Assembly (NCBI RefSeq): GCF_036226365.1
Contig: NZ_CP108462.1
Location: 2,832,501 to 2,896,500 of the forward strand
DNA length: 64,000 nt
Direction: 5' to 3'
Source: Streptomyces sp. NBC_01262
GTDB taxonomy: Bacteria; Actinomycetota; Actinomycetes; Streptomycetales; Streptomycetaceae
Part shown: positions 27,683 through 35,558 of the stretch, piece after piece
Layout of the letters: every line of letters begins with the position of its first letter
Numbering within the stretch: the stretch's first letter is position 1
Notes under the pieces: generated by a model
Told to the model about the DNA's origin: nothing
Database searches by the model: none
The model's input: only the letters and a program-made list of their open reading frames with translations
Program-made: the position numbers and the translations under genes

Positions 27683-27720
27683 GCCGCCTTAAGGTTGGCA
27701 TAAGGCTGGCTTAAGGCGGC
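27683..27720. promoter_or_regulatory. 11-base direct repeats inside an inverted repeat
   Basis: TAAGGNTGGC occurs at 27690, 27701 and, without its T, at 27712, an exact 11-base period. The block is bounded by GCCGCCTTAAG (27683-27693) and CTTAAGGCGGC (27710-27720), an 11-base inverted repeat. Helical-turn-spaced direct repeats suit OmpR/SARP/PhoP-type regulators. It lies between the enoyl-CoA hydratase stop and the anti-sigma-like gene start. Confidence 0.5.
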
Positions 27721-27735
27721 CGAAGGGCGCTTCCC

Positions 27736-28503
27736 TTACCGGAACTTCGCCTTCCCCGGGCCTTCTTCGACAAAACTGCGCATTCCGGTCGTGCGGTCCT
27801 CCGTCGCGAACAGCCCGGCGAACAGAGCGCGTTCGATGGCCAGACCGGTGGTCAGGTCGGTCTCCAGGCCGGCGTCCACCGCTTCCTTGGCCGCCCGCAG
27901 GGCGACGGCGGGGCCGCGGGCGAGGCGCTCGGCCCAGGCGCGGGCCTCGGCGTAGACCTGGTCGGCGGGGACGACCTTGTCCACCAGGCCGATGGCCAGG
28001 GCCTCTTCGGCGCGTACGTGACGGCCGGTGAAGATCAGGTCCTTGGCCTTGGAGGGCCCGATGAGGCGGGCGAGCCGCTGGGTGCCGCCGGCGCCGGGGA
28101 TCAGGCCGAGCAGGATCTCGGGCTGGCCGAGCTTGGCGTTGTCGGCGGCGATCCGGATGTCGGCGCAGAGCGCGAGTTCGCAGCCGCCGCCGAGGGCGTA
28201 GCCGGTGACGGCCGCGACGACGGGCTTGGGGATGGCGGCTACGGCGGTGAAGGAGTCCTGCAGCGCCTTGCCCCGCACGGCCATGGCCTCGTAGTCCATG
28301 GCCTGCATTTCCTTGATGTCCGCGCCCGCCGCGAACACCTTCTCGCCGCCGTAGACGATGACGGCGCGTACGTCGTCGCGGCGGGCCGCTTCCTCGGCCA
28401 CCGCCCGCAGGGCGTCCTGCGTGGCGATGTCCAGGGCGTTCATGGGCGGGCGGGCCAGGCGGATGGTGCCGACGCCCTCGTCGACCTCAAGGTTCACTGT
28501 CAT
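27736..28503 (-). CDS. Enoyl-CoA hydratase/isomerase family protein
   Basis: A 255-residue crotonase-fold enzyme. The oxyanion-hole segments FAAGADIKEM (about 57-66) and ALGGGCELAL (about 103-112) are intact, and PEILLGLIPGAGGTQRL carries the catalytic glutamates of enoyl-CoA hydratases. It hydrates trans-2-enoyl-CoA in fatty-acid or related beta-oxidation in the cytosol. It stands alone, so pathway assignment is general. Confidence 0.9.
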   Translation of the reverse strand: MTVNLEVDEGVGTIRLARPPMNALDIATQDALRAVAEEAARRDDVRAVIVYGGEKVFAAGADIKEMQAMDYEAMAVRGKALQDSFTAVAAIPKPVVAAVTGYALGGGCELALCADIRIAADNAKLGQPEILLGLIPGAGGTQRLARLIGPSKAKDLIFTGRHVRAEEALAIGLVDKVVPADQVYAEARAWAERLARGPAVALRAAKEAVDAGLETDLTTGLAIERALFAGLFATEDRTTGMRSFVEEGPGKAKFR

Positions 28504-28571
28504 GGCCGACGAGGGTAGTCGTGAACGGGCGTTTACGCTGCGACCCAGATCTCAGTGCGCGTCACGAGGCA

Positions 28572-29816
28572 TCACGAGGCCTTGGTCCAGTCGCTCCACG
28601 CCATGTTCCAGCCGTTGAGGCCGTTGTACCAGGCCACGGTCTTGTCGTGGGAGTTCTTGACCTGGACGACGTCGCCGATGATCGAGCTGTTGTAGAACCA
28701 CGCCGCCGGGGTGGACGAGTCGCCCGCGCCCTTGACGTCGCGCAGCCCGACGCAGCCGTGGCTGACGTTGGAGTTGCCGAAGGTGGACGAGCTGGCCCAG
28801 TAGTTGCCGTGGACGAAGGTGCCGGAGGTCGTCAGGCGCATCGCGTGCGGCACGTCGGGGATGTCGTACTGGCCCTCGAAGCCGACCGTGTCGCCGTTCA
28901 TGCGCTTCTCGGTGTACTTCTCGGTGATGACCATCTTGCCGTTGTACGTGGTCGTGCTCGGCGCGCCCGAGGTGATCGGGATGGTCCGGACGAGCTTGCC
29001 GCCGCGGTAGACCTTCATCGTGTGCGCGGCCGAGTCGACGATGCTGACCTGGCTGCGGCCGACGGTGAAGTGCACGTCCTTGGACTGCGTGCCGTAGGTG
29101 CCCGAGGCGCCCTTGACGCCGTTGAGGCGCAGGCTGAGCGTGACCTTGGTGCCGGCGGCCCAGTACTCCTTGGGGCGGAAGTCGATCCGCTGGTTGCCGT
29201 ACCAGTGGCCGACGACCTCGACCGAGGGGTCGGCGGTGACCTTGACGGCCTTCTCGATCGCCTTCTTGTTCGTGATCGCGTGGTTGAAGTTGAGCGAGAC
29301 CTCCATACCGGTGCCGACGGTCTGGCCGTTCTCCGGCGTGTAGTAGCCGACGAAGGTGGCCGCCGGGCGCACGGTGGTGAAGGTCGAGTGCTTGGTGGAC
29401 TTCAGGCCCGAGGTGTCCTTGGCGACGGCGTCCACCGTGTACTTGGTGGACGCGGCCAGGGTGCCGCTGGGCGCCCAGCCGGTGCCGTCGGTGGATATCG
29501 CGCCGTCGACCTTGTTGCCCTTGCCGTCCTTGACCACGACCGAGGTCAGCGTGCCCTTGGCCGCGCTGACCTTCAGGGCCCCGGTGGTCTCGACGCCGGA
29601 GGCGCCGTTCTTCGGTGTGACGCTGACGACGGCGGCCGGGCTGGGCGAGGCGGAGGCGCCGCCCTGGGCCGAGGCCTTGGTGCCGTTCTTGCCGTCACTG
29701 CCCGTGCCGCTGTCGGTGTCGCTTCCCCCGCATGCCGTGGCCACCAGCATCATCGTTGCGACGGCCAGGGCCAGAATGGTCGGTCTGGCTCCCGGCGTCG
29801 TCCGTATCGGCTTCAA
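28572..29816 (-). CDS. L,D-transpeptidase lipoprotein
   Basis: A 414-residue protein. TTG 29816 is preferred: GGGGAG lies 8 bases upstream and it places a lipoprotein signal at once (lipobox VATAC, Cys29). Two Ig-like domains (about 65-265; PKNGASGVETTG, YYTPENGQTVGTG) precede a YkuD catalytic domain with HGNYWAS and SHGCVGL (catalytic Cys355). This layout matches actinobacterial Ldt enzymes that make 3-3 peptidoglycan cross-links on the outer membrane face. The C-terminal extension is Trp-rich (GWNMAWSDW). A paralogue follows upstream at 29939-31126. Confidence 0.92.
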   Translation of the reverse strand: MKPIRTTPGARPTILALAVATMMLVATACGGSDTDSGTGSDGKNGTKASAQGGASASPSPAAVVSVTPKNGASGVETTGALKVSAAKGTLTSVVVKDGKGNKVDGAISTDGTGWAPSGTLAASTKYTVDAVAKDTSGLKSTKHSTFTTVRPAATFVGYYTPENGQTVGTGMEVSLNFNHAITNKKAIEKAVKVTADPSVEVVGHWYGNQRIDFRPKEYWAAGTKVTLSLRLNGVKGASGTYGTQSKDVHFTVGRSQVSIVDSAAHTMKVYRGGKLVRTIPITSGAPSTTTYNGKMVITEKYTEKRMNGDTVGFEGQYDIPDVPHAMRLTTSGTFVHGNYWASSSTFGNSNVSHGCVGLRDVKGAGDSSTPAAWFYNSSIIGDVVQVKNSHDKTVAWYNGLNGWNMAWSDWTKAS

Positions 29817-29938
29817 GTGTTTGTCTCCCCATACCCACGCCAATTCTTGGGTCAGATAACCACACGAAGCTAGGAAGACGCTCTGGGGCCGTGTCACCGT
29901 TCCGCACCAATTGGATCAGACCAGTGGCCGCCCGGAGA

Positions 29939-31126
29939 TCATCCCGCCAGCCACTGCTGCCAGGTGAGGTTCCAGCCGCCCAGCCCGTTGTCCGGAGAGA
30001 CCGTGCGGTCATGGGAGTTGACGACCTCCACCACATCGCCCACCAGCGAGTGGTCGAAGAGCCACCCGGCGGGAGTCTCCGCTCCGCCGCCCTTCACATC
30101 GAACAGGCCCACGCAGCCGTGGCTGGTGTTCTCCCGGCCGAAGACCGACCGCGCCGCCCAGTAGCTGCCGTGGACGAAGGTCCCGGACCGGGTGAGCCGC
30201 ATCGCGTGCGGCACGTCCGGAATGTCGTACTCGCCGCCGAAGCCGACCGTGTCGCCGTTCATCCGGGTCAGCGGCAGCTTCTCGGAGATCACCATTGCGC
30301 CGTTGTACGTGGGGTTGGACGGCGCGCCCGCCGAGACCGGGAGCACGCGGTAGACCTCGCCGCCGCGCCGCACCGTCATGGTGTGCGCCTCCGCGTCCAC
30401 GATGTCCCTCTGGTCGCGGCCGATGGTGAAGCCCACGTCCTTGGACTGCCTTCCGTACACCCCCGGCGCGCCCTCGACATCGCGCAGCCGCAGGCTCAGG
30501 GTGACCCGGGTGCCGGGGGTCCAGTACGCGGCCGGGCGGAAGTCCAGGCGCTGGTTGCCGAACCAGTGCGGGGCGACCTCGACGGCGGGGACGGAGGTGA
30601 CCGAGACCGCGCGCTGGACGGCGGCGCGGTCGGTGACCGGGCGGTTGAAGGTCAGGGAGACGATCATGCCGGTGCCGACGGTGGAGCCGTCCTCGGGCGT
30701 GAAGTACCCGATGAGGGTGTTCCGGGGGACGAACGTGGTGAAGACGGCGTGCTTGGCGGCGGTCCGGCCGTCGGCGTCCACGGCGTAGGCGTCCACCGTG
30801 TACTTCGCCGACAGCGCGAGCCGCTGCGCGGTGGGCCTCCAGATCTGGCGGCCCGCGGAGATCGTGCCCTCGACCGGATGTCCCTCGGCGTCCTGGGCCC
30901 GTACGGAGGTGAGTGTGCCCTGGTCCACCTCGACGCCGAAGGGCGCGTCCGGGCGGACATCGCGGGCGCCGTCCCTCGGCGTGACCAGGATTCTCGCCTG
31001 CGAGACCGGCGGGGCGGAGGGGCCGCCCCCACTGCCCCCCGCGCTTGCGCCCATGCCACAGCCCGCCAGCAGGACCAGGCCCGCCCCCGCGCACGCGCTC
31101 AGGGCGCGCCTCACCGCATTCGTCAC
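29939..31126 (-). CDS. L,D-transpeptidase lipoprotein (tandem paralogue)
   Basis: A 395-residue protein from GTG 31126 with lipobox LLAGC (Cys23). Domain order is the same as in its neighbour: two Ig-like domains, then YkuD with HGSYWAA and SHGCVGL (catalytic Cys338), and a C terminus GGWNLTWQQW. Whole-length similarity shows a gene duplication. It lies 122 bases upstream of the other copy on the same strand. A perfect inverted repeat abuts its start codon, and no good ribosome site is evident, so translation may be controlled. Confidence 0.92.
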   Translation of the reverse strand: MTNAVRRALSACAGAGLVLLAGCGMGASAGGSGGGPSAPPVSQARILVTPRDGARDVRPDAPFGVEVDQGTLTSVRAQDAEGHPVEGTISAGRQIWRPTAQRLALSAKYTVDAYAVDADGRTAAKHAVFTTFVPRNTLIGYFTPEDGSTVGTGMIVSLTFNRPVTDRAAVQRAVSVTSVPAVEVAPHWFGNQRLDFRPAAYWTPGTRVTLSLRLRDVEGAPGVYGRQSKDVGFTIGRDQRDIVDAEAHTMTVRRGGEVYRVLPVSAGAPSNPTYNGAMVISEKLPLTRMNGDTVGFGGEYDIPDVPHAMRLTRSGTFVHGSYWAARSVFGRENTSHGCVGLFDVKGGGAETPAGWLFDHSLVGDVVEVVNSHDRTVSPDNGLGGWNLTWQQWLAG

Positions 31127-31145
31127 GTCCGGTCAACGACCGGAC
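31127..31145 (-). promoter_or_regulatory. Inverted repeat abutting the L,D-transpeptidase start
   Basis: GTCCGGTC (31127-31134) and GACCGGAC (31138-31145) are perfect complements with a 3-base loop and end one base before the GTG start. In RNA this would form a stable hairpin where a ribosome site should be; in DNA it could be an operator. Confidence 0.45.
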
Positions 31146-31328
31146 AGGCCCGGGGAAACGTCCCGCGCGGGAGTCGTCCGCCCGTCCGACCTGGAAGCTC
31201 AGCCCGAACACTCAGCCCGAACACCAGGACTTTCATGTAAGAAGCTCGGGTAAAGGTTGAGTGTGGGACGGGATGGACGCGGAAGGGACACCGCGTGAAC
31301 GACCGTCGGAGCCTCTGGAGGCGAGCAC

Positions 31329-33620
31329 GTGTCGGAGACACGCGAGGACGAGGCCGTCACGACCCCGGCGGCGCCACGGCCGAACGGCAATCGTGCTGAT
31401 CCGCTGATACTGCCGCAGCCACGGATGACGGCCCCGGCCCCCGGGGCCGACGCCGGCCGTGCCGTCTGGCCCGGCAGCCCCACGCCGCTCGGCGCCCGCT
31501 TCCACGCCGGGCCAGACGGCCGGCCCGGCACCAACTTCGCGCTGTGGGCCGGCGGGGCCGAGTTCGTCGAGCTGTGCCTGTTCGGCGAGGACGGCGCCGA
31601 GGAGCGGCTGGAGCTCACCGAGCTCACTCACGAGATCTGGCACGGCTTCGTCCCCGGCGTCCTGCCCGGCACCCGCTACGGCTACCGGGTGGACGGCCGC
31701 TGGGACCCCTGGACCGGCGCCCGCTGGAATCCGGCCAAGCTGCTGCTGGACCCGTACGCCCGCGCCGTGGACGGCGAGTTCATGCTGCCGCCGGAGGTCT
31801 ACGGGCACGTACGGGACTGGCCGGACAACGACATCGCCGACACCGTCCGCGACAACCGCGACTCCGCGCCCTTCGTCCCCAAGGGCGTGGTCGTCGAGGA
31901 CGGGGTGGGCTGGCCCGACGAGTGGATGAACGACCGCCGCCCCAAGACCCCCTGGGCCGACTCCGTCATCTACGAGCTGCACGTCCGCGGCTTCACCGCC
32001 CTGCACCCCGGCATCCCGGAGCGGCTGCGCGGCACCTACGCGGGCCTGGCCCACCCGGCCTCCGTCGAGCACCTGGTCAACCTCGGCGTCACCGCCGTCG
32101 AGCTGCTCCCGGTCCACCAGTTCGCCCACGAGGACCATCTGCTTCGGCGCGGCATGCGCAACTACTGGGGGTACAACTCCGTCGGCTACTTCGCGCCGCA
32201 CGCCGCGTACTCCGCCTCCGGCACCCGCGGCCAGCAGGTCAACGAGTTCCGGGGCATGGTCCGCGCCCTGCACGCCGCCGGTATCGAGGTCATCCTCGAC
32301 GTCGTCTACAACCACACCGCCGAGGGCAGCGAATTCGGCCCCACCCTGTCCCTGCGGGGCATCGACAACCGCGGCTACTACCGCCTCCAGGGCGACGCGA
32401 GGCGCTACGCCGACTACACCGGCTGCGGCAACACCCTCCATGTCGTCCAACCGCACGTCCTGCGCCTGATCACCGACTCGCTGCGCTACTGGGTCACCGA
32501 GATGGGCGTCGACGGCTTCCGCTTCGACCTCGCCGCGGCGCTGGCCCGCTCCATGCACGACGTCGACATGCTCTCCCCCTTCCTCGCCGTCATCGCCCAG
32601 GACCCGGTGCTGCGCCGCGTCAAGCTCATCGCCGAGCCCTGGGACGTCGGCTCCGGCGGCTACCAGGTCGGCGCCTTCCCGCCCCTGTGGACCGAGTGGA
32701 ACGACCGCTACCGCGACACCGTCCGCGACTTCTGGCGCGGCGCGCGGGCCGACGTACGCGACCTGGGCTACCGCCTCTCCGGCTCCAGCGACCTGTACGC
32801 CTGGGGCGGCCGGCGGCCGTACGCCTCCGTCAACTTCATCACCGCCCACGACGGCTTCACCCTGCGCGACCTGGTCTCCTACGAGCACAAGCACAACGAG
32901 GCCAACGGCGAGGACAACCGCGACGGCACCAACGACAACCGCTCCTGGAACTGCGGCCACGAGGGCGAGACCGACGACACCGACGTCACCGCCCTGCGCC
33001 GCCGCCAGCTCCGCAACCTGCTGTCCACCCTCCTGCTGTCCACCGGTGTCCCGATGCTCGTCGCCGGTGACGAGCTGGGCCGCACCCAGGGCGGCAACAA
33101 CAACGCGTACTGCCAGGACAACGAGATCAGCTGGCTCGACTGGTCCCTGCTCGACCAGCCCGAATGGCGCTCGATGCACGACCTCGTCGTCCGCCTCATC
33201 ACCCTGCGCCGCGAGCACCCCGTCCTGCGCCGCCGCGCCTTCTTCTCCGGCCGCGCCCAGTCCGACCAGGGCCTCCTGCGCGACCTCGCCTGGTTCACCG
33301 CCGACGGCCACGAGATGACCGACTCCGATTGGCACTCCCCCAACGCCACCCTCGGCATGTACCTCTCCGGCTGCGACATCCCCCAACGCGACGCGCTGGG
33401 CCGCGAGATCATCGACGAGAGCTTCTTCGTCGTCCTGCACTCCGGGCACCTGCCCGTCTCCTTCACCCTCCCCGGCCTGCCCTGGGCGGAGGAGTACGAG
33501 CTGGTGCTCGACACCGCCCTGGAGGACCAGACCGGCCCTCCCGGGACCCGTGAGGCGGCCGAGCAGGCGGTGGCGGTCGGCGCGCGGTCGGTGCGGGTCT
33601 ACCAGGTGCGGGGCGCCTGA
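31329..33620 (+). CDS. glgX: Glycogen debranching enzyme GlgX
   Basis: A 763-residue GH13 isoamylase-type enzyme that hydrolyses alpha-1,6 branches of limit glycogen. GTG 31329 follows GGAGG. An N-terminal tail of about 45 residues leads to a CBM48-like domain (GTNFALWAGGAEFVELCLF) and the catalytic barrel: DVVYNHTAEG, GVDGFRFDLAA (nucleophile D400), KLIAEPWD (acid E436) and TAHDGFTLRD (D508). The C-terminal beta domain ends near 710. It is separate from the glgP and glgE-treS-mak-glgB genes further along but belongs to the same alpha-glucan metabolism. Confidence 0.93.
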   Translation: MSETREDEAVTTPAAPRPNGNRADPLILPQPRMTAPAPGADAGRAVWPGSPTPLGARFHAGPDGRPGTNFALWAGGAEFVELCLFGEDGAEERLELTELTHEIWHGFVPGVLPGTRYGYRVDGRWDPWTGARWNPAKLLLDPYARAVDGEFMLPPEVYGHVRDWPDNDIADTVRDNRDSAPFVPKGVVVEDGVGWPDEWMNDRRPKTPWADSVIYELHVRGFTALHPGIPERLRGTYAGLAHPASVEHLVNLGVTAVELLPVHQFAHEDHLLRRGMRNYWGYNSVGYFAPHAAYSASGTRGQQVNEFRGMVRALHAAGIEVILDVVYNHTAEGSEFGPTLSLRGIDNRGYYRLQGDARRYADYTGCGNTLHVVQPHVLRLITDSLRYWVTEMGVDGFRFDLAAALARSMHDVDMLSPFLAVIAQDPVLRRVKLIAEPWDVGSGGYQVGAFPPLWTEWNDRYRDTVRDFWRGARADVRDLGYRLSGSSDLYAWGGRRPYASVNFITAHDGFTLRDLVSYEHKHNEANGEDNRDGTNDNRSWNCGHEGETDDTDVTALRRRQLRNLLSTLLLSTGVPMLVAGDELGRTQGGNNNAYCQDNEISWLDWSLLDQPEWRSMHDLVVRLITLRREHPVLRRRAFFSGRAQSDQGLLRDLAWFTADGHEMTDSDWHSPNATLGMYLSGCDIPQRDALGREIIDESFFVVLHSGHLPVSFTLPGLPWAEEYELVLDTALEDQTGPPGTREAAEQAVAVGARSVRVYQVRGA

Positions 33621-33651
33621 CCGGCGGCGGCTGACCGGCGGCGGCTGACCG
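33617..33651. repeat. 14-base tandem repeat after glgX
   Basis: CTGACCGGCGGCGG occurs at 33617-33630 and 33631-33644, followed by a partial CTGACCG. The first copy contains the glgX stop codon. Probably a slippage product; no function is inferred. Confidence 0.8.
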
Positions 33652-33698
33652 AAAATCCAGGTGAAGGCTGTCAGTGGTCACCCCTAGTCTCAGGATTG

Positions 33699-35486
33699 AT
33701 GCCTGAGCCGACCACACAACCCGAGCCCGACCGTCCCCGATCAGCGAAATCGCGCTCCGCCGTGCGCTCGCTCCTGCGCCTGTGGCCGTATGTGAGACCC
33801 GTACGGATGAGGCTGGCCGCCGCGACGGTGGTCGCCGTGGTGGCCGCGTGCATGGGGCTGCTGATCCCGCTCGCCCTGAAGTGGCTGGTGGACGGGCCGG
33901 TCGCGGACCAGGACCCGTCGGGGGTGTGGCTGGGCGGGGCGGTCGTGCTGCTGCTCGGGCTGGCGGAGGCGGGGCTGTTCGGGATGCGGCGGTGGCTGGT
34001 GGCGCGGCCGCTGGCCGGGGTCGAGGCGGGGATGCGGGCGGATCTGTACCGGCATCTGCAGCGTCTGCCGATCGCGTTCCACGACAGGTGGCCGTCGGGG
34101 CAGCTGCTGTCGCGCGGGACGACGGATCTGCAGATCCTGCGGATGTTCCTGGCCTTCCCGCTGGTGTTCCTGCTGGTGAACTCGGTCACGATCCTGATCG
34201 GCTTCGGCATCCTGTTCGACCAGGCGTGGACCCTCGGGCTGGTTCTGCTGCTGCCGATCGTGCCGTTGGTGATCCTGTGCGCGGTCTTCGAGGCCCGGTA
34301 CGCCGTCAAGTCGCGGCTGGCGCAGGACCAGGCCGGTGATCTGGCCACCGTCGTCGAGGAGTCGGTGCTCGGGGTGCGGATCATCAAGGCGTTCGGACGC
34401 CACCGCAGCCAGGAGCTGGCCTTCCACGAGCAGGCGGGCGAGCTGCGGGGCACCGAACTGCGCAAGGCGGCGCTGCTGTCGGACATCTGGGCGCTGATCA
34501 TGACGCTGCCGGAGTTCGCGATCGGGGCGGCACTGGTGGTCGGCGTCATGCAGGTCGCGGACGGCGGGCTGTCGGCGGGCACGCTGGTCGCGTTCCTGAC
34601 GACGGCGCTGGCGCTGCGCTGGCCGGTGGAGTCCATGGGCTTCCTCATCGCCATCAGCAACGAGGCGGCCACCGCCGCCGACCGCTTCTTCGAGGCGATG
34701 GACGCGCCCGAGACGGACCCGGCGGGCCGGGACGAGGCCGAACCGTCCCAGGACGGGCTTCGCTTCGAGGGCGTACGGTTCCGCTACCCCGACGCGCCCG
34801 AGGACTCCCCCGACCTGCTGCACGGCATCGACCTGCATGTGCGCACCGGCGAGACGATGGCCGTGGTCGGCGCCACCGGCTGCGGCAAGACCACGCTCAC
34901 CGCGCTCGTCCCCCGGCTGCACGACATAACGGGCGGCCGGATCACCCTGGACGGCGCGGACATCACCGCCCTGCCCCGGCAGCGGCTGCGCGAGCTGGTG
35001 GCGGTCGCCTTCGAGGAGCCGACGCTGTTCTCCGCGACGGTGCGGGAGAACGTGGCGATGGGCGCCGGGGTCGAGGAACCGACCGAGGCCGACATCCTGC
35101 GGGCCCTGGACATCGCCCAGTGCGGCTTCGTCCACGACCTCCCCCACGGCCTGGACACCCAGGTCGGCGAGCAGGGCCTGAGCCTGTCCGGCGGCCAGCG
35201 CCAGCGCCTCGCCCTCGCCCGCGCGGTCGTCGGCCGCCCCGGCTTCCTGGTCCTGGACGACCCGCTGTCCGCGCTCGACGTCCACACGGAGGCTCTGGTG
35301 GAAGCCGCCCTGCGCGAGGTGCTCGCCGCCAGCACGGCGGTCGTGGTCGCGCACCGCCCCTCCACGGTCATGCTGGCCGACCGGGTCGCGCTGCTCGCCG
35401 AGGGCCGGATCACGGCGGTCGGCACGCACGGCGAACTGCTGCGCGACAGCGCGGCGTACCGGCACCTCATGGCCGGTGCGGCATGA
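33699..35486 (+). CDS. ABC exporter half-transporter A1, degenerate ATP site
   Basis: A 595-residue fusion of a six-span type IV exporter domain (about 25-310) and an ATPase (about 340-590). ATG 33699 is used; TTG lies directly before it. Walker A is GATGCGKTT and the signature is LSLSGGQRQ. However, the residue after the Walker B aspartate is Asp rather than the catalytic Glu (FLVLDDPLSALD), and the Q-loop reads FEEPTLF with Glu in the glutamine position. This is typical of the non-canonical subunit in heterodimeric exporters. It pairs with the next gene. Confidence 0.9.
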   Translation: MPEPTTQPEPDRPRSAKSRSAVRSLLRLWPYVRPVRMRLAAATVVAVVAACMGLLIPLALKWLVDGPVADQDPSGVWLGGAVVLLLGLAEAGLFGMRRWLVARPLAGVEAGMRADLYRHLQRLPIAFHDRWPSGQLLSRGTTDLQILRMFLAFPLVFLLVNSVTILIGFGILFDQAWTLGLVLLLPIVPLVILCAVFEARYAVKSRLAQDQAGDLATVVEESVLGVRIIKAFGRHRSQELAFHEQAGELRGTELRKAALLSDIWALIMTLPEFAIGAALVVGVMQVADGGLSAGTLVAFLTTALALRWPVESMGFLIAISNEAATAADRFFEAMDAPETDPAGRDEAEPSQDGLRFEGVRFRYPDAPEDSPDLLHGIDLHVRTGETMAVVGATGCGKTTLTALVPRLHDITGGRITLDGADITALPRQRLRELVAVAFEEPTLFSATVRENVAMGAGVEEPTEADILRALDIAQCGFVHDLPHGLDTQVGEQGLSLSGGQRQRLALARAVVGRPGFLVLDDPLSALDVHTEALVEAALREVLAASTAVVVAHRPSTVMLADRVALLAEGRITAVGTHGELLRDSAAYRHLMAGAA

Positions 35487-35558
35487 CCGGGTTGTGCCCA
35501 CCCGTTCCGCCCGTGCGGAACGCCTGCCCACAACCCGGATGGATTGGAGCCCGGACCG

